The notes below the pieces were generated by a model. The model was not told where the DNA came from. It did not search any database and worked only from the letters and a program-made list of their open reading frames with translations. A program made the position numbers and the translations under genes. From positions 1 to 64,000 of the forward strand of contig CAVSIA010000027.1 of the NCBI GenBank assembly GCA_963727575.1: a DNA stretch of 64,000 nucleotides. Reading direction: 5' to 3'. Numbering within the stretch: position 1 is the stretch's first letter; each line of letters starts with the position of its first letter. Source of the DNA: JAHQVI01 sp963727575. GTDB lineage: Bacteria; Pseudomonadota; Alphaproteobacteria; Rhizobiales; Rhodomicrobiaceae. Positions 1 to 9,533 of this stretch are shown here, in pieces.

Positions 1-1
1 C

Positions 2-1872
2 ATCCTGCTGATCGCCACCATTCTGCGGCTGTCGCTCAATATCGCCACGACACGCCTGATCCTGTCGGAGGGCTCTCACGGCGTCACCGCGGCCGGCAAC
101 GTGATCGCCGGTTTCGCCAATTTCGTCATGAGCGGCGACTTCGTGATCGGCACCATCGTGTTCCTGATCCTGATCACGGTGAACTTCCTCGTCATCACCA
201 AGGGTGCGACGCGCATCGCCGAGGTCGGCGCCCGCTTCACCCTGGACGCCATTCCCGGCAAGCAGATGGCCATCGACGCCGATCTTTCGGCGGGCATCAT
301 CAACGAGAAGGAGGCGATGAACCGCCGCCGGGAGCTGGAGGAGGAAAGCGCGTTTTTCGGCGCGATGGACGGCGCATCGAAATTCGTTCGCGGCGACGCG
401 ATCGCCGGCATCCTGATCACGCTGGTCAACGTCTTCGGCGGCATCGTCATCGGCACGCTGCGGCACAGCATGTCGGTGGCCGAAGCGGCGGACGTGTTCG
501 TCAAACTGTCGGTCGGTGACGGCCTCGTTACGCAGATCCCGGCGCTGATCGTCTCGCTCGCCGCCGGCCTGCTGGTGTCCAAGGGCGGCACCAGAGGTTC
601 GGCGGATGTCGCCATTTTCGGCCAGCTCGGCAACTATCCGCGCGCCATGTTCGTGGCCGTCGCTGGTGCTGATCATGCTCGCGCTGGCGCCGGGCCTGCC
701 GTTCCTGCCTTTCGCCGTTCTCGCCTCGGCGCTTGCGTTCATCGCCTATGCGATCCCGCGCCAGCGTGCCGAAGCCAAGGCGCAGCATGAGGCACGCGAG
801 CGCGAGGCGGAGGAGATCGCCGAGGAGGAGGCGCGCAATTCGGTCAAGGAACAGCTCAGGATCTCCGAGATCGAGCTTTGCCTCGGCAAGCAGCTCTCCA
901 GCTCACTGCTGCCGCATCATGCGGAGATGGCCCACCGCGTCAGCAAGATGCGGCGCAAATTCGCCAAGCAATACGGCTTCGTCATTCCCGACATCAAGCT
1001 GAGCGACGATCTGTCGATCGAGCCGAAATCCTATCAGATCAAGATCCACGGTACGGTCGTGGCCACCGGCGAGCTGCGCATCGGCGACATCATGGTGATC
1101 GTCGGCGACGGGCCGAAGCCTAGCGTCGGGGGCGACGAAACGCGCGAACCCGCCTTCGGCATGAAGGCGCTGTGGACGTCCGGAAATGTTCGCCAGCGCC
1201 CTCAAGCGCGAGGGCTTCACGCCGGTCGACAATCTGTCCGTATTGCTGACCCATCTGGGCGAGATCATCCGCAACAATCTCGCGCAGCTTCTGTCTTACA
1301 AGGACATGCGCTCGCTGATCGAACGGCTCGATCCCGAATACCGCCGACTGATCGACGAGATCATCCCCGCGCATCTGACCTATTCCGGATTGCAGGCGGT
1401 GCTTAAATTCCTGCTTTCGGAACGCATCTCGATCCGCAATCTGCATCTCATTCTCGAAGCCATCGCCGAGGTCGCGCCGCATGTCCGCCGCGTCGAGCAG
1501 CTCGCCGAACATGTCCGCATGCGGATGGCGCAGCAGATCTGCGGCGATCTTTCGGATAATGGCACGCTCAAGGTGCTCCGGCTCGGCAATCGCTGGGACC
1601 TGGCCTTTCATCAGGCGCTCAAGCGGGACGCAAAAGGCGAGGTCGTGGAGTTCGACATCGATCCCCGGCTCATCGAGCAGTTCGGTAGCGAGGCGGCGAA
1701 AGTGGTGCGCAGGCTCATGGATGAGGGCAATGCCTTCGTGCTCGTCGCGGCGCCGGATGCACGCCCCTATGTGCGGATGGTGGTCGAACGGCTGTTCCCG
1801 ACCTTGCCGGTGCTGTCGCATGTCGAGATCGCGCGCGGCGTGCAGATCCAGTCGCTCGGGACGATTTCGTGA
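2..1872 (+). CDS. flhA: Flagellar export gate protein FlhA (5' truncated by window edge, two frame breaks)
   Basis: FlhA is the large inner-membrane component of the flagellar type III export gate; its cytoplasmic domain docks export substrates and chaperones. The visible part (about 623 codons; the family is near 700) opens inside the membrane domain with the FHIPEP-type segment ending in VTKGATRIAEVGARFTLDA, then further TM helices and the cytoplasmic domain (GFVIPDIKLSDD, THLGEIIRNN). The reading frame changes near 655 and again near 1180, yet the protein continues without loss in the new frame each time, so I read this as one gene with sequence errors. The stop overlaps the GTG start of fliR, implying translational coupling. 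The N-terminal 70 or so residues lie outside the window. Confidence 0.93.
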
Positions 1873-2624
1873 CGCAGCTCAGCAGCGACGGGGTCATGCT
1901 GACCTTTCTGCTGTTCTGCCGGATCGGCGGATGCCTGATGTTCATGCCGGGCTTTTCCAGCGCGCGCATTCCCGTGCAGGTGCGGCTGTTCATGTCCTTC
2001 GGCATCGCGCTCTCCTTCGCGCCGATCATGATGCCGGTTTTGTCCAAGGAAATCGGGGATTTGAAAGCGGATACCGGCCTCTATCTGCTCGCCTCCGAAG
2101 TGACCATCGGCGCGCTGATCGGGCTCATGGGCCGCATGTTCCTCCTCGCGCTCGACTTCATCGGCTCGGCGATCGCGTCGTTTACCGGCTTCTCGAACCT
2201 GCCGGGCGTCGCCATCGAGGCGGCCGAGCCCAACCCGACGCTCGCCGTGCTGATCACCATGACGGTGACGACGCTGTTCTTCAGCACCGATCTGCATTGG
2301 GAGGTGTTGCGCGGCCTGCTGGCGTCCTACCGGGTCATGCCGGTGACCGGCGCCTTCGACACGCAGTTCGGCCTTGTCCAGTTCACCAACGCCATGGCCG
2401 AGGCGTTTACCCTGGCGTTGCAGATCAGCGCACCGTTCTTGGTTTACTCGGTTGCGATTAACGTTCTGTTCGGCATCGTCAATAAATTCACGCCTCAGAT
2501 CGCCGTCTATTTCGTATCCTTACCGTTCGTTATGCTTGGTGGGCTGATTATATTTTATTTCACGATCGGAGACTTCATGCGGATCTTCATGAACGTCTTC
2601 GGCCGATGGCTGACGACAGGATAG
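1869..2624 (+). CDS. fliR: Flagellar export protein FliR
   Basis: FliR is an integral membrane part of the flagellar export gate core (FliP-FliQ-FliR). The 251-residue length is typical and the protein is almost entirely hydrophobic helices with the family's internal segments LTFLLFCRIGGCLMFMPGFS near the N terminus and INVLFGIVNKFTPQIAVYF near residue 200. It starts at a GTG overlapping the flhA stop by 4 bp, so the two are translationally coupled. It is followed after 6 bp by a small coiled-coil gene. Intact, with no frame break. Confidence 0.95.
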   Translation: MTQLSSDGVMLTFLLFCRIGGCLMFMPGFSSARIPVQVRLFMSFGIALSFAPIMMPVLSKEIGDLKADTGLYLLASEVTIGALIGLMGRMFLLALDFIGSAIASFTGFSNLPGVAIEAAEPNPTLAVLITMTVTTLFFSTDLHWEVLRGLLASYRVMPVTGAFDTQFGLVQFTNAMAEAFTLALQISAPFLVYSVAINVLFGIVNKFTPQIAVYFVSLPFVMLGGLIIFYFTIGDFMRIFMNVFGRWLTTG

Positions 2625-2630
2625 GCGCCG

Positions 2631-3029
2631 ATGGAGGACAGAGCGAAGCGGGCGCGCCGCCTTTTGGACGTGATGACCCAGCTCCACCAGATCGAGGAGC
2701 AGAAGAAGCTGCTGCTTCAGCGCCGTTACGACGAATTGCAGCAAACGCAGGACGAGGTGATCAACGCGCTGAATACGGACGATGCGCTTTGCGGCCTGTT
2801 CATCGATACCACCGCCCGCTTCTTGAAGTCGCTTGCGTTGGAAGCCAAGCGCGTGGCGCAGGCGCAGGACAGACAGGAGGAGCGGCTGCTCGATCAGGCG
2901 GTCAAGGTCAAGTCGGCCGAGAAGCTGAAGGACACGCTGGAGCGCCATACGGCCCGGTCGCGGAGCGAAAAGGAGCTGCGCGAGCTGATCGAGAGGCATG
3001 TCGCGCGGAACATCGCAAGCCTCCCGTAA
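2631..3029 (+). CDS. FliJ-like small coiled-coil flagellar protein
   Basis: A 132-residue, highly charged, nearly all-helical protein (long runs rich in E, K, R, Q with heptad-like leucines, for example LLDVMTQLHQIEEQKKLLLQ). It has no signal peptide or TM segment. Position directly after fliR and its coiled-coil character suggest a FliJ-type or other soluble export chaperone/stalk protein, as is found in the same position in Hyphomicrobiales flagellar clusters. That function is inferred from context only; sequence similarity to enterobacterial FliJ is not visible by eye. Confidence 0.6.
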   Translation: MEDRAKRARRLLDVMTQLHQIEEQKKLLLQRRYDELQQTQDEVINALNTDDALCGLFIDTTARFLKSLALEAKRVAQAQDRQEERLLDQAVKVKSAEKLKDTLERHTARSRSEKELRELIERHVARNIASLP

Positions 3030-3079
3030 GTCTACGCGCGTAAAGACAGAAAGATTCCGCAAAAGTCTGGAGACCTGCA

Positions 3080-3716
3080 TTGTCGATCTCGCCAGCATCC
3101 GACATCGTGCTTGGAGTTGCCAATGCCGCCGATCCGCAAAAATATCGGGAGGCGGTCGAGCGGCTCACGCGTGCCATTTCCGCTGGCGGAAGCGATGGCA
3201 CCTGCCGCGGCGTCGGACGTCACGGCGAGCGTGGCGGCAACGCCTGCCACTGCGACCACTCAGGCGGCCGCCAAATCGGCATCCAATGCGATGCAGAGCG
3301 GACTCCGATCGGACCCCGCAGCCCTGAAGGCGAAGAAAGATGCCAAAGCCTATGAGGACTTCGAGGGCTACTTTCTGCAGACCTTCGTCGAAGCGATGCT
3401 GCCCAAGGATGCAAGCAGCCTGTTCGGCAGCGGACCGGCCGGCAATATCTGGAAGTCGATGATGGCCGAATATATGGCCAAGGAGCTCGCCCACAGCACC
3501 GCGTTCGGCATCGCCGAGAAGATCGCCGAGGCGCGAAAGGCGAAGAACGCCGATAGTATTCTTCCGGCCAAGGAGACCGACAAGCCCGCTGCGCCAACGC
3601 CGGAAAAAACCGCGGGCTACCTGTCCGATCTGCGCAAGCTGCTTTCGACCGAAGGTGCGATGGCGGCGGCCCAACCGGCCGGCAGCCTGCCGCTGTCCGA
3701 TACCAAGAGCGGATAG
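3080..3716 (+). CDS. FlgJ-like rod-binding protein (frame break near 3170)
   Basis: The central part carries the rod-binding (FlgJ N-terminal) domain signature DFEGYFLQTFVEAMLPKDAS followed by AEYMAKELAHS, which in FlgJ assists assembly of the flagellar rod in the periplasm. No muramidase domain is present, as usual in alphaproteobacteria. The natural N terminus appears to be the TTG at 3080 (SISPASDIVLGVANAADPQK), a start conserved in this group, but the frame must shift near 3170 to reach the domain. The C-terminal third is Ala/Pro/Lys rich and ends in a helical segment (YLSDLRKLLSTEG) before the stop 6 bp ahead of the next gene. Confidence 0.8.
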
Positions 3717-3722
3717 CGCGCG

Positions 3723-4193
3723 ATGGCCAGTAAGCAACCTCAGGACCAGCAGGCCGCGCACAGCGCCCGCCTGGCGGATTCCGCGCTGCAGGCAAGCCGC
3801 GCCATCGAGCAGGTCAGGCCCGAGGAGCGCGGCCCGCTGCTCCGGAACATGATCGAAACCGCGGTCCGCCGGCTCACGGTCATCGTCGATGAGGAAACCG
3901 AGGCGCTGCGTAAAGGGGTGCCCACCGACTTCAAGGCCGCCAATACCCGCAAGAGCCTTGCGCTTGTCGAACTCAGCCGCGCCCTGGAGCTGCTCGAGGG
4001 CGTCAAGCCCGACCCATCGATCGTCCGGCTGATCGACGGTCTCAATGCGAAGCTCGATGCCAACCGGAAGATGCTGAAACTGCATCTGCAGGCCGTCGGC
4101 GAGATTGCCGGAATCATCGCCCAAAGCATCCGCGAAGCCGAATCGGACGGGACCTATACCCTGTCGTTCCGGAGCAAGGGGCAGCGCCCGTGA
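3723..4193 (+). CDS. FlgN-like flagellar protein
   Basis: A 156-residue soluble, mostly helical protein. The block VRRLTVIVDEETEALRKG followed by KSLALVELSRALE is the pattern of the FlgN family, the export chaperone for hook-associated proteins, and the spacing between flgJ-like and fliG agrees with Hyphomicrobiales clusters. The stop overlaps the next start by 4 bp (GTGA), indicating coupled translation. Assignment to FlgN is from pattern and context, not from an alignment. Confidence 0.65.
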   Translation: MASKQPQDQQAAHSARLADSALQASRAIEQVRPEERGPLLRNMIETAVRRLTVIVDEETEALRKGVPTDFKAANTRKSLALVELSRALELLEGVKPDPSIVRLIDGLNAKLDANRKMLKLHLQAVGEIAGIIAQSIREAESDGTYTLSFRSKGQRP

Positions 4194-4678
4194 TCAAGCA
4201 CCTGCTCTTCGGATTGTGGATTTGCATCCTGACGCTCGGCGCCGCTTACGGCACAGTCATGTGGCAGGCGAAATCGCATGAGGAGGCAGCCGCCAAGGAA
4301 GGCGAAGAAAAAGTCGTCACTGAACAAGTGCAGACCAAGAAAATCAGTGTTCCGATCATAGCCAACGGAGTCGTCAAAGGATATGTGCTTGCCCAGTTCG
4401 TCTTTCGGATCAATGCAAAAATCCTGAAGGAGATGACCGTCCGCCCCGATATATTTCTCGTCGACGAGGCATTCAGGGTCATTTACGGCGGAAAAGCCAT
4501 CGATTTCAGAAACCCGCTTCACCCCGACGTCGCCGCGCTCAGCGCGATGATCAAGAAGAACGTTAACGAACGCTTTGGGGAAAATTTCGTTGAAGACGTG
4601 CTGGTGCAGGAGCTGACCTATATACCACAGGAAAGGTTCAGAGGCGGCGCATTGGCGGGAGGCAACAGTTTTGGATAA
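4190..4678 (+). CDS. Membrane-anchored flagellar-cluster protein, FliL-like layout
   Basis: A 162-residue protein starting at GTG with one N-terminal TM helix (about residues 4-25, LLFGLWICILTLGAAYGTV) and a periplasmic alpha/beta domain. This single-anchor layout resembles FliL, which surrounds the stator, but I see no clear FliL motif, so the function is unknown. Its place between flgN-like and fliG, with start overlapping the upstream gene, argues for a flagellar basal-body role. It is followed by a 50-bp gap before fliG. Confidence 0.6.
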   Translation: MIKHLLFGLWICILTLGAAYGTVMWQAKSHEEAAAKEGEEKVVTEQVQTKKISVPIIANGVVKGYVLAQFVFRINAKILKEMTVRPDIFLVDEAFRVIYGGKAIDFRNPLHPDVAALSAMIKKNVNERFGENFVEDVLVQELTYIPQERFRGGALAGGNSFG

Positions 4679-4729
4679 TCGGGGCCTCCTGACCGCAAGC
4701 ACTGGAGCAATCAGTGCGCACTTACGCAT

Positions 4730-5753
4730 TTGAGGCGCCGATGGTTGAGAAGTCAGGCTCCCGTAACTCCAAAACGCGTCCTTTCCGGACGCGACAAAGC
4801 GGCTGCGATGCTTCTTGCCATGGGCAAGCCGCTGGCGTCGCGGATTCTGAAATATTTCGAGGAAGACGAAATCAAGTCCGTTGCAGAAACTGCGGCGGGC
4901 CTCGGAACCGTGCCGCGGACGATTCTGGACGGCATCATCACGGAGTTTACCGAGAAGATCGATGTCGGCTCCGACCTGCACAGCACGCTGGGCGAGGTCG
5001 AGAAGCTGCTCAACGGTGTCGTGTCGTCCGAGCGGATCGCGGAGATCATGCAGGATTTGCGCGGCACCGATAAGCGTGCGGTCTGGCCGCGCCTGTCGCA
5101 GATGCAGGAAACCCCGGTTTCCAACTATCTGATGAAGGAGCATCCGCAAGTCGCCGCCTATGTCCTGTCGAAGGCGACGCCCGTGGCGGCGGCGGCGGTG
5201 ATCGAGGCGATGCCCGGCGAGATGCGCTCTCAGGTTATGCGGCGCATGCTGACGATGAAGCACGTTATGGATGTTCCGAACGAAGTCCTCGAGAACGTGC
5301 TGCACGATGAATTGCTGCACAAGGGGGCGGGCGCCGGAGGCGTCAACATTCACGCTCGGATCGCCGACATCATCAACCGCATGAATCGCGAGCATATGGA
5401 TGAAGTGTTCGCCGCGCTCAACGAGTTCCGGCCGAAAGAGGCGGAGAAGGTCAAGGCGTTGCTGTTCACCTTTGACGACATCGTCAAGCTGCGTGCCCGA
5501 CTCCGTGTCCAAGCTGTTCGATCAGGTGCCGCCGGAGCAGGTGGTTCTGGCGCTGAGCGGCGCCGACCCCAAGCTGACGGAGCTGATCCTGGGAGGGCTT
5601 GGCGCGCGCAGCCGGCGCATTATCGAGTCGGAGCTTGCAGGCGGCGCCAATCCGCCGCCCAGGGATGTACACAAGGCACGCCGGACCATCGCGGACCTGG
5701 CGCTCAAACTGTCGGAGAAGGGCGTTATCGACATCCATGGCGATGAGGAGTAG
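4730..5753 (+). CDS. fliG: Flagellar motor switch protein FliG (frame break near 5500)
   Basis: FliG is the switch-complex protein that couples stator torque to the rotor. The N-terminal domain is clear (LSGRDKAAAMLLAMGKPLAS), the middle domain ends with LLFTFDDIVKL, and the C-terminal domain continues in another frame with KLFDQVPPEQVVLALSGADP and the helix-rich tail ending HGDEE. The break lies near 5495-5507 and looks like a one-base error because no residues are lost. Start choice is uncertain: TTG 4730 is in frame, whereas a GTG at 4714 in a different frame may be the true start if there is a further indel. Codons are like those of neighbours. Confidence 0.9.
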
Positions 5754-5855
5754 GGGTGGCGCAAGCTGCGGTCCGGCACGGTCCAGCTCCGCGTAAGGTC
5801 GGCCATCCACTCTCAGCAAGATATGAGAAACCAGCGATTCGCTAGGCTGTGAGTT

Positions 5856-6803
5856 ATGGCGGGCAGCAAGTCAGATTCCGCGGCCGCGCGTCGCATGGTC
5901 GAGGCACTCCTCGAAACGCCCAAGCTGTCGCTCGACAAGCTGCCGGTGCTGCATTCGATTTTCGAGCGCGTGGCCACTTTGTGCACCGAGAACCTGCGCC
6001 ATTTCTGCTCGGCGCCGGCCACATTCTTCGTCAACCAGGTCAAGCCTGACAATTCCTGGGACGTCCTCGAGAACTACGAGGATGCGATCGCGGCAACGTT
6101 TTACGTGCCGGAATGGGATGCGCCCATCTTGATCGGCGTCGACCGGAAATTCGTATTCTCGCTGCTGGAGGCGTCATTCGGCTCGGACGGTACGGAATTG
6201 CCATTGGAGACCGACCGGCCGTTCTCCAATTTCGAGGCCCGCTTCATCAGGCACTTCCTCGTCGAAGCGGCGACGGCGCTGGAATCCTGCTTCGAAACCG
6301 TCACCCAGGTAAGTTTCAAGATCGATAGGCTGGAAACCAGCGTCGAGTTCACCATTCTCGGCCCGAACGACGTGCCGGTGGTCGTCGCCCAGGTCCTGTT
6401 TCAGGTGATGGACAATGGTGGCCGCATGTTCATCCTGATTCCGCAGGCGGCGCTTTACCCGATCCGCAAGAAGCTGGCCAGGGAGCATCAGCCGGTCAGT
6501 GCGCCGAACGATCCGCGCTGGGCGCAGCGCATGCAGCGAGGCATCTCGCGCACCGACGTGACCTTGCAGGCCGTGCTCGAGACGCGGACGATGACGCTCG
6601 GTGAGGTCAGGAGCTTCCATGTCGGCCAGCTTGTGCAGCTGCGCGCCCACACGCGCGACCTGATCGCCATCGAAAGCGGCGGAGAGCAGCTCTTCCGCGC
6701 CAAGCTGACGCAGTCGAACGGCAAGTTCCTATTCGTCATCGAAACGATCAACAGCGCCAAAGAGGTGCTCGAAAACCTGCTGAAGAATCCGGGAAAGAGC
6801 TAG
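5856..6803 (+). CDS. fliM: Flagellar motor switch protein FliM (alphaproteobacterial type)
   Basis: A 315-residue FliM: the core CheC-like domain (VGVDRKFVFSLLEASFG-type block around residues 90-110, then RFIRHFLVEAATALE) followed by a C-terminal SpoA-type domain (VTLQAVLETRTMTLGEVRSF...). It forms the C-ring with FliG and binds phosphorylated CheY. The short EIDALL-type N-terminal CheY-binding peptide of enterobacteria is not obvious, as is common in Hyphomicrobiales. The start ATG at 5856 is about 100 bp after fliG. The stop TAG lies inside a TAGAGCATGATC intergenic repeat. Confidence 0.88.
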   Translation: MAGSKSDSAAARRMVEALLETPKLSLDKLPVLHSIFERVATLCTENLRHFCSAPATFFVNQVKPDNSWDVLENYEDAIAATFYVPEWDAPILIGVDRKFVFSLLEASFGSDGTELPLETDRPFSNFEARFIRHFLVEAATALESCFETVTQVSFKIDRLETSVEFTILGPNDVPVVVAQVLFQVMDNGGRMFILIPQAALYPIRKKLAREHQPVSAPNDPRWAQRMQRGISRTDVTLQAVLETRTMTLGEVRSFHVGQLVQLRAHTRDLIAIESGGEQLFRAKLTQSNGKFLFVIETINSAKEVLENLLKNPGKS

Positions 6804-6900
6804 AGCATGATCAGCAAAACAGGCCGTCGGTTTTCCTGAAAAATCGCGCTTCAGCGAGGCGATAGCGCGCGATCAACTCCGGCTGAAATGATCTTGCCCG
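6801..6900 (-). repeat. Dispersed intergenic repeat, TAGAGCATGATC/GATCATTTCAGCCGGA family
   Basis: This gap between the convergent ends of fliM and cheB opens with TAGAGCATGATC, whose TAG is the fliM stop. Its reverse complement shares GATCATTTCAGCCGGA and TTTTTCAGGAAA with the stretch at 9541-9600, so the two are inverted copies of one element. It is probably a REP-like element rather than a gene. Confidence 0.6.
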
Positions 6901-6907
6901 AGCAGCG

Positions 6908-7942
6908 TCAGAGCCTGAACGCGCTGCGGATGCGGGCGCCGATCTTGTCGAGCGGCAGGACCTCGTTCGCGCAGCCGGCGTCCGCGACGGCGCGCGGCAT
7001 GCCGTAGACCACGCAAGTCGCCTCATCCTGCACGATATTGTAGCCGCCGGCCTTGTGCAGGTTGACGAACGCCTTCATGCCGTCATTGCCCATCCCGGTC
7101 AGCATGATGCCGAGCACGCTCTTTCCGAAGACGGCCTGAACGCTCTCCGCCAGCACGTCGACGCTCGGCTTATAGAGGCTCTCGCCCTTGTCCGGATCGA
7201 CCTTGACGCTGTTCTGCGTCACCCGCAGGTGCATACCGCCCGGGCCGATATAGACCGTGCCATTGATGAGCGGATCGCCGTTTTTCGCTTCCACCACCTT
7301 GGGCGGACAGGTGGCGTCCAGGCGCTTCGCCAATGCGAGCGTGAACTGCGTGGGCATATGCTGAGCGACGACCACCGGCACAGGAAGGTTGGCTGGAAGC
7401 TGGCCCAGCACGGTCTGCAACGCCTGCGGACCGCCCGTACTGCTGCCGATCACGATGATCTTGGCATTGATATCCACCCGCAGGCCCGGCCGGGGCGGCG
7501 GCACGAACAACGTCCGCGGGGGCATGAGCGGCGGCGGAACGATGATGCGGCGCTTGGTGCGCAGGTTGGCGTTGACGGCGGCGAACAGCTTTTCGTGGAT
7601 GTGCTCGGCGCCCTTGGCCTTGGGAATGAAGTCGACCGCGCCGATTTCCAGGGCTTCCATGGTGGTCTTCGCTCCCGTCTCGGTCACGGCGCTGACCATG
7701 ACCACGGGGATCGACGACTGCGCCACGATCGCTTTCAGCGCCTCGATGCCGTTCATGATCGGCATCTCGACGTCCAGCGTCATCACGTCCGGCCTGAGCT
7801 GCAGCGCTTTCTGGACGGCTTGGCGTCCATCGGAAGCCGTGTCGATGACCTTGAAGCGGCTGTCTTTTTCAATGCTGCGGCTGAGCGCATTCCTCATGAA
7901 CGAGGAGTCGTCGACCACAAGAACGCGAAATGGATCGGGCAT
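6908..7942 (-). CDS. cheB: Chemotaxis response regulator / protein-glutamate methylesterase CheB
   Basis: CheB removes methyl groups from (and deamidates) chemoreceptors in adaptation. 344 residues: N-terminal receiver domain with phospho-acceptor D57 (TLDVEMP), a proline-rich linker at about 132-152, and the methylesterase domain with catalytic S168 in IGSSTGGPQ, H195 in AQHMP and D287 in LTGMGNDG. All three catalytic residues are present. It stands alone here, convergent with fliM; cheA, cheR and cheW are not in the window. Confidence 0.97.
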   Translation of the reverse strand: MPDPFRVLVVDDSSFMRNALSRSIEKDSRFKVIDTASDGRQAVQKALQLRPDVMTLDVEMPIMNGIEALKAIVAQSSIPVVMVSAVTETGAKTTMEALEIGAVDFIPKAKGAEHIHEKLFAAVNANLRTKRRIIVPPPLMPPRTLFVPPPRPGLRVDINAKIIVIGSSTGGPQALQTVLGQLPANLPVPVVVAQHMPTQFTLALAKRLDATCPPKVVEAKNGDPLINGTVYIGPGGMHLRVTQNSVKVDPDKGESLYKPSVDVLAESVQAVFGKSVLGIMLTGMGNDGMKAFVNLHKAGGYNIVQDEATCVVYGMPRAVADAGCANEVLPLDKIGARIRSAFRL

Positions 7943-8595
7943 TCCCTATTTCTCCGCCGCCTCATGAATGCCGAATCCACAAGCTTCCGGTGCCGTGCGG
8001 AGGCAGGTCTCGAACTGGTTCGTTATCGGAAGAGCTGTGTTCATTGGGTGCTGATAAAGCCACATGACGAAATTGCCTGAGGGGGGGCCGGTTATGCGAA
8101 GCCGTCACGTCACGTCACGGCAATTGTCGCCGGTGTTGCGGCGGGCAGGCGACGCCGGCATACGTCCGGCGGTCGTCAAGCGTGATCGGCGTCGGCGTGT
8201 GGCCCATGCTCAAACCTCGACCTTGATCCTTGTCCGATTGCGCTGGTCTTAAGTTTCTTCCAGCTCGCTAATCGTTTGTGGCTTCCGGTAGATAATTGTC
8301 AATCAACACAACCTATAATTGCGGTTGTACGCCAGAAGCATTGAAGAATTCTTATGCCGAGGCGTCTGGAAAGCAGAAAGGACGCAGCATGCAATCGGTG
8401 ACGATGATCCCTGCCTCGCGCGGCCGGGCGCAGCTACCAGCGGCCCCGTCTACGATCCGGGCATCCTCGTTTTTGCGGGAAACCGTCAGCGGCAATGGTT
8501 CGAGCGACATGTGGTGCCGGGGGTAATCCGGGCCAGCTCTTTTGCCACGGACATCGACCATTCAATAGCAGCATGACCGAGAACGGGAGACTTTA
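7943..8595. other. 650-bp gap between divergent cheB and cheY
   Basis: I find no convincing gene. Short open frames at 8296-8526 and 8319-8576 have no recognisable domain and no good ribosome site. A TATAAT at 8314-8319 lacks a -35 box at proper distance. A direct repeat of CACGT (about 8106-8120) is visible. The gap must hold the promoters of cheB and cheY. Confidence 0.4.
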
Positions 8596-8985
8596 ATGAG
8601 CACGGATACGAACATGTCCATCCTGGTGGTGGACGACTACAACACCATGGTGCGCATCATCAAAAAACTTTTGAAGCAGATCGGCTACGAGAACGTCGAC
8701 GAAGCTTCGAATGGCGAGGAAGCGCTCGCGAAGATCAAGGAGAACAGCTACGGCCTCATCATCTCCGACTGGAATATGGAGCCGATGACCGGGTTCGAGC
8801 TGCTCAAGCACGTCCGTGCCGACGAGCGGACGTCGAAGACGCCTTTCATTCTCGTCACGGCCGAGTCCAAGCCGGAAAACGTGCTTGCGGCTCAGCAGGC
8901 GGGCGTGAGCAATTATCTGGTGAAGCCATTCAGCGCGCCGGTGCTGAAGGAGAAGATCGACAGCGTGCTTCCAAGCGCGGCGTAG
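8596..8985 (+). CDS. cheY: CheY-type single-domain response regulator
   Basis: A 129-residue stand-alone receiver domain. The acidic pocket is D13-D14, the phospho-acceptor D58 (IISDWNMEP), with T88 (LVTAE) and K110 (YLVKPF) in the conserved switch positions. The sequence is close to classical CheY (SDWNMEPMTGFELL), so phosphorylated protein likely binds FliM. Translation probably starts at the ATG at 8596 after GGGAGACTTTA. It lies upstream of a small J-domain-like gene. Confidence 0.95.
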   Translation: MSTDTNMSILVVDDYNTMVRIIKKLLKQIGYENVDEASNGEEALAKIKENSYGLIISDWNMEPMTGFELLKHVRADERTSKTPFILVTAESKPENVLAAQQAGVSNYLVKPFSAPVLKEKIDSVLPSAA

Positions 8986-9029
8986 GTCCGGCGGACAATC
9001 CCGCCCGCCGCTGTATTTGTAAGGAGTAT

Positions 9030-9533
9030 ATGCGGAGCTGGAGCGGTCCGGCTCTGCGGAATGCCGTCATGCGCTATAGGGATCGGACACGTCTGTGGTG
9101 TTTCCGTGCGGCTCTCGACGAATATGTCGAGGCCGCACCCCCGCAGTCTGCGGCCGATGCCGAGCGCGAGGACCGGCTACCGCGATCGCCGACCTCGCCA
9201 TGGCCGGGCTCCGGAACGGTCGGGCTCGCCGCGGCCGAAATGAGCGACTGTCCGCGCGGCGCGGTGCCGGTCCGCCGGCTGTCTTATCGCTACGAAGAGT
9301 ATGATCTTGGCGACGAAGCCGATCAGGCGGAGGCCGCCAAGCGAGGCGGATGCTTCGAAACCCCATCCCTGCATCCGGCGCTTTCGCGCGATGAACTGCG
9401 GCGCATCCGCCGCGATTTTGCATCCCGTGCCCATCCAGACCGCGCCCCGCTCCATTTGCGCCAGCAGGCGGTCGAGCACATGGCACGCATCAACGCGATG
9501 ATCGATCAGGCGCTCAGAAGCGCGGCTCATTAA
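9030..9533 (+). CDS. Hypothetical protein with degenerate C-terminal J-domain-like segment
   Basis: 167 residues. The first 100 are low-complexity and not recognised. The last 50 (LSRDELRRIRRDFASRAHPD through MARINAMIDQAL) look like helices II-III of a J domain: the HPD tripeptide is present at the right spot and is followed by an INxMxxQAL-type helix. J domains stimulate DnaK ATPase; here the truncated domain makes that uncertain. AAGGAG lies a few bases before the ATG. The gene follows cheY after 44 bp, and its TAA runs into a CACGATC repeat. Confidence 0.55.
   Translation: MRSWSGPALRNAVMRYRDRTRLWCFRAALDEYVEAAPPQSAADAEREDRLPRSPTSPWPGSGTVGLAAAEMSDCPRGAVPVRRLSYRYEEYDLGDEADQAEAAKRGGCFETPSLHPALSRDELRRIRRDFASRAHPDRAPLHLRQQAVEHMARINAMIDQALRSAAH

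Noticed and set aside
8296..8319. TTGTCA and TATAAT as a promoter
   Set aside because: Spacing is only 12 bp, too short for a sigma70 promoter.
8296..8526. Small plus-strand ORF upstream of cheY
   Set aside because: No convincing ribosome site or domain; two overlapping frames of equal quality; left as unassigned gap.
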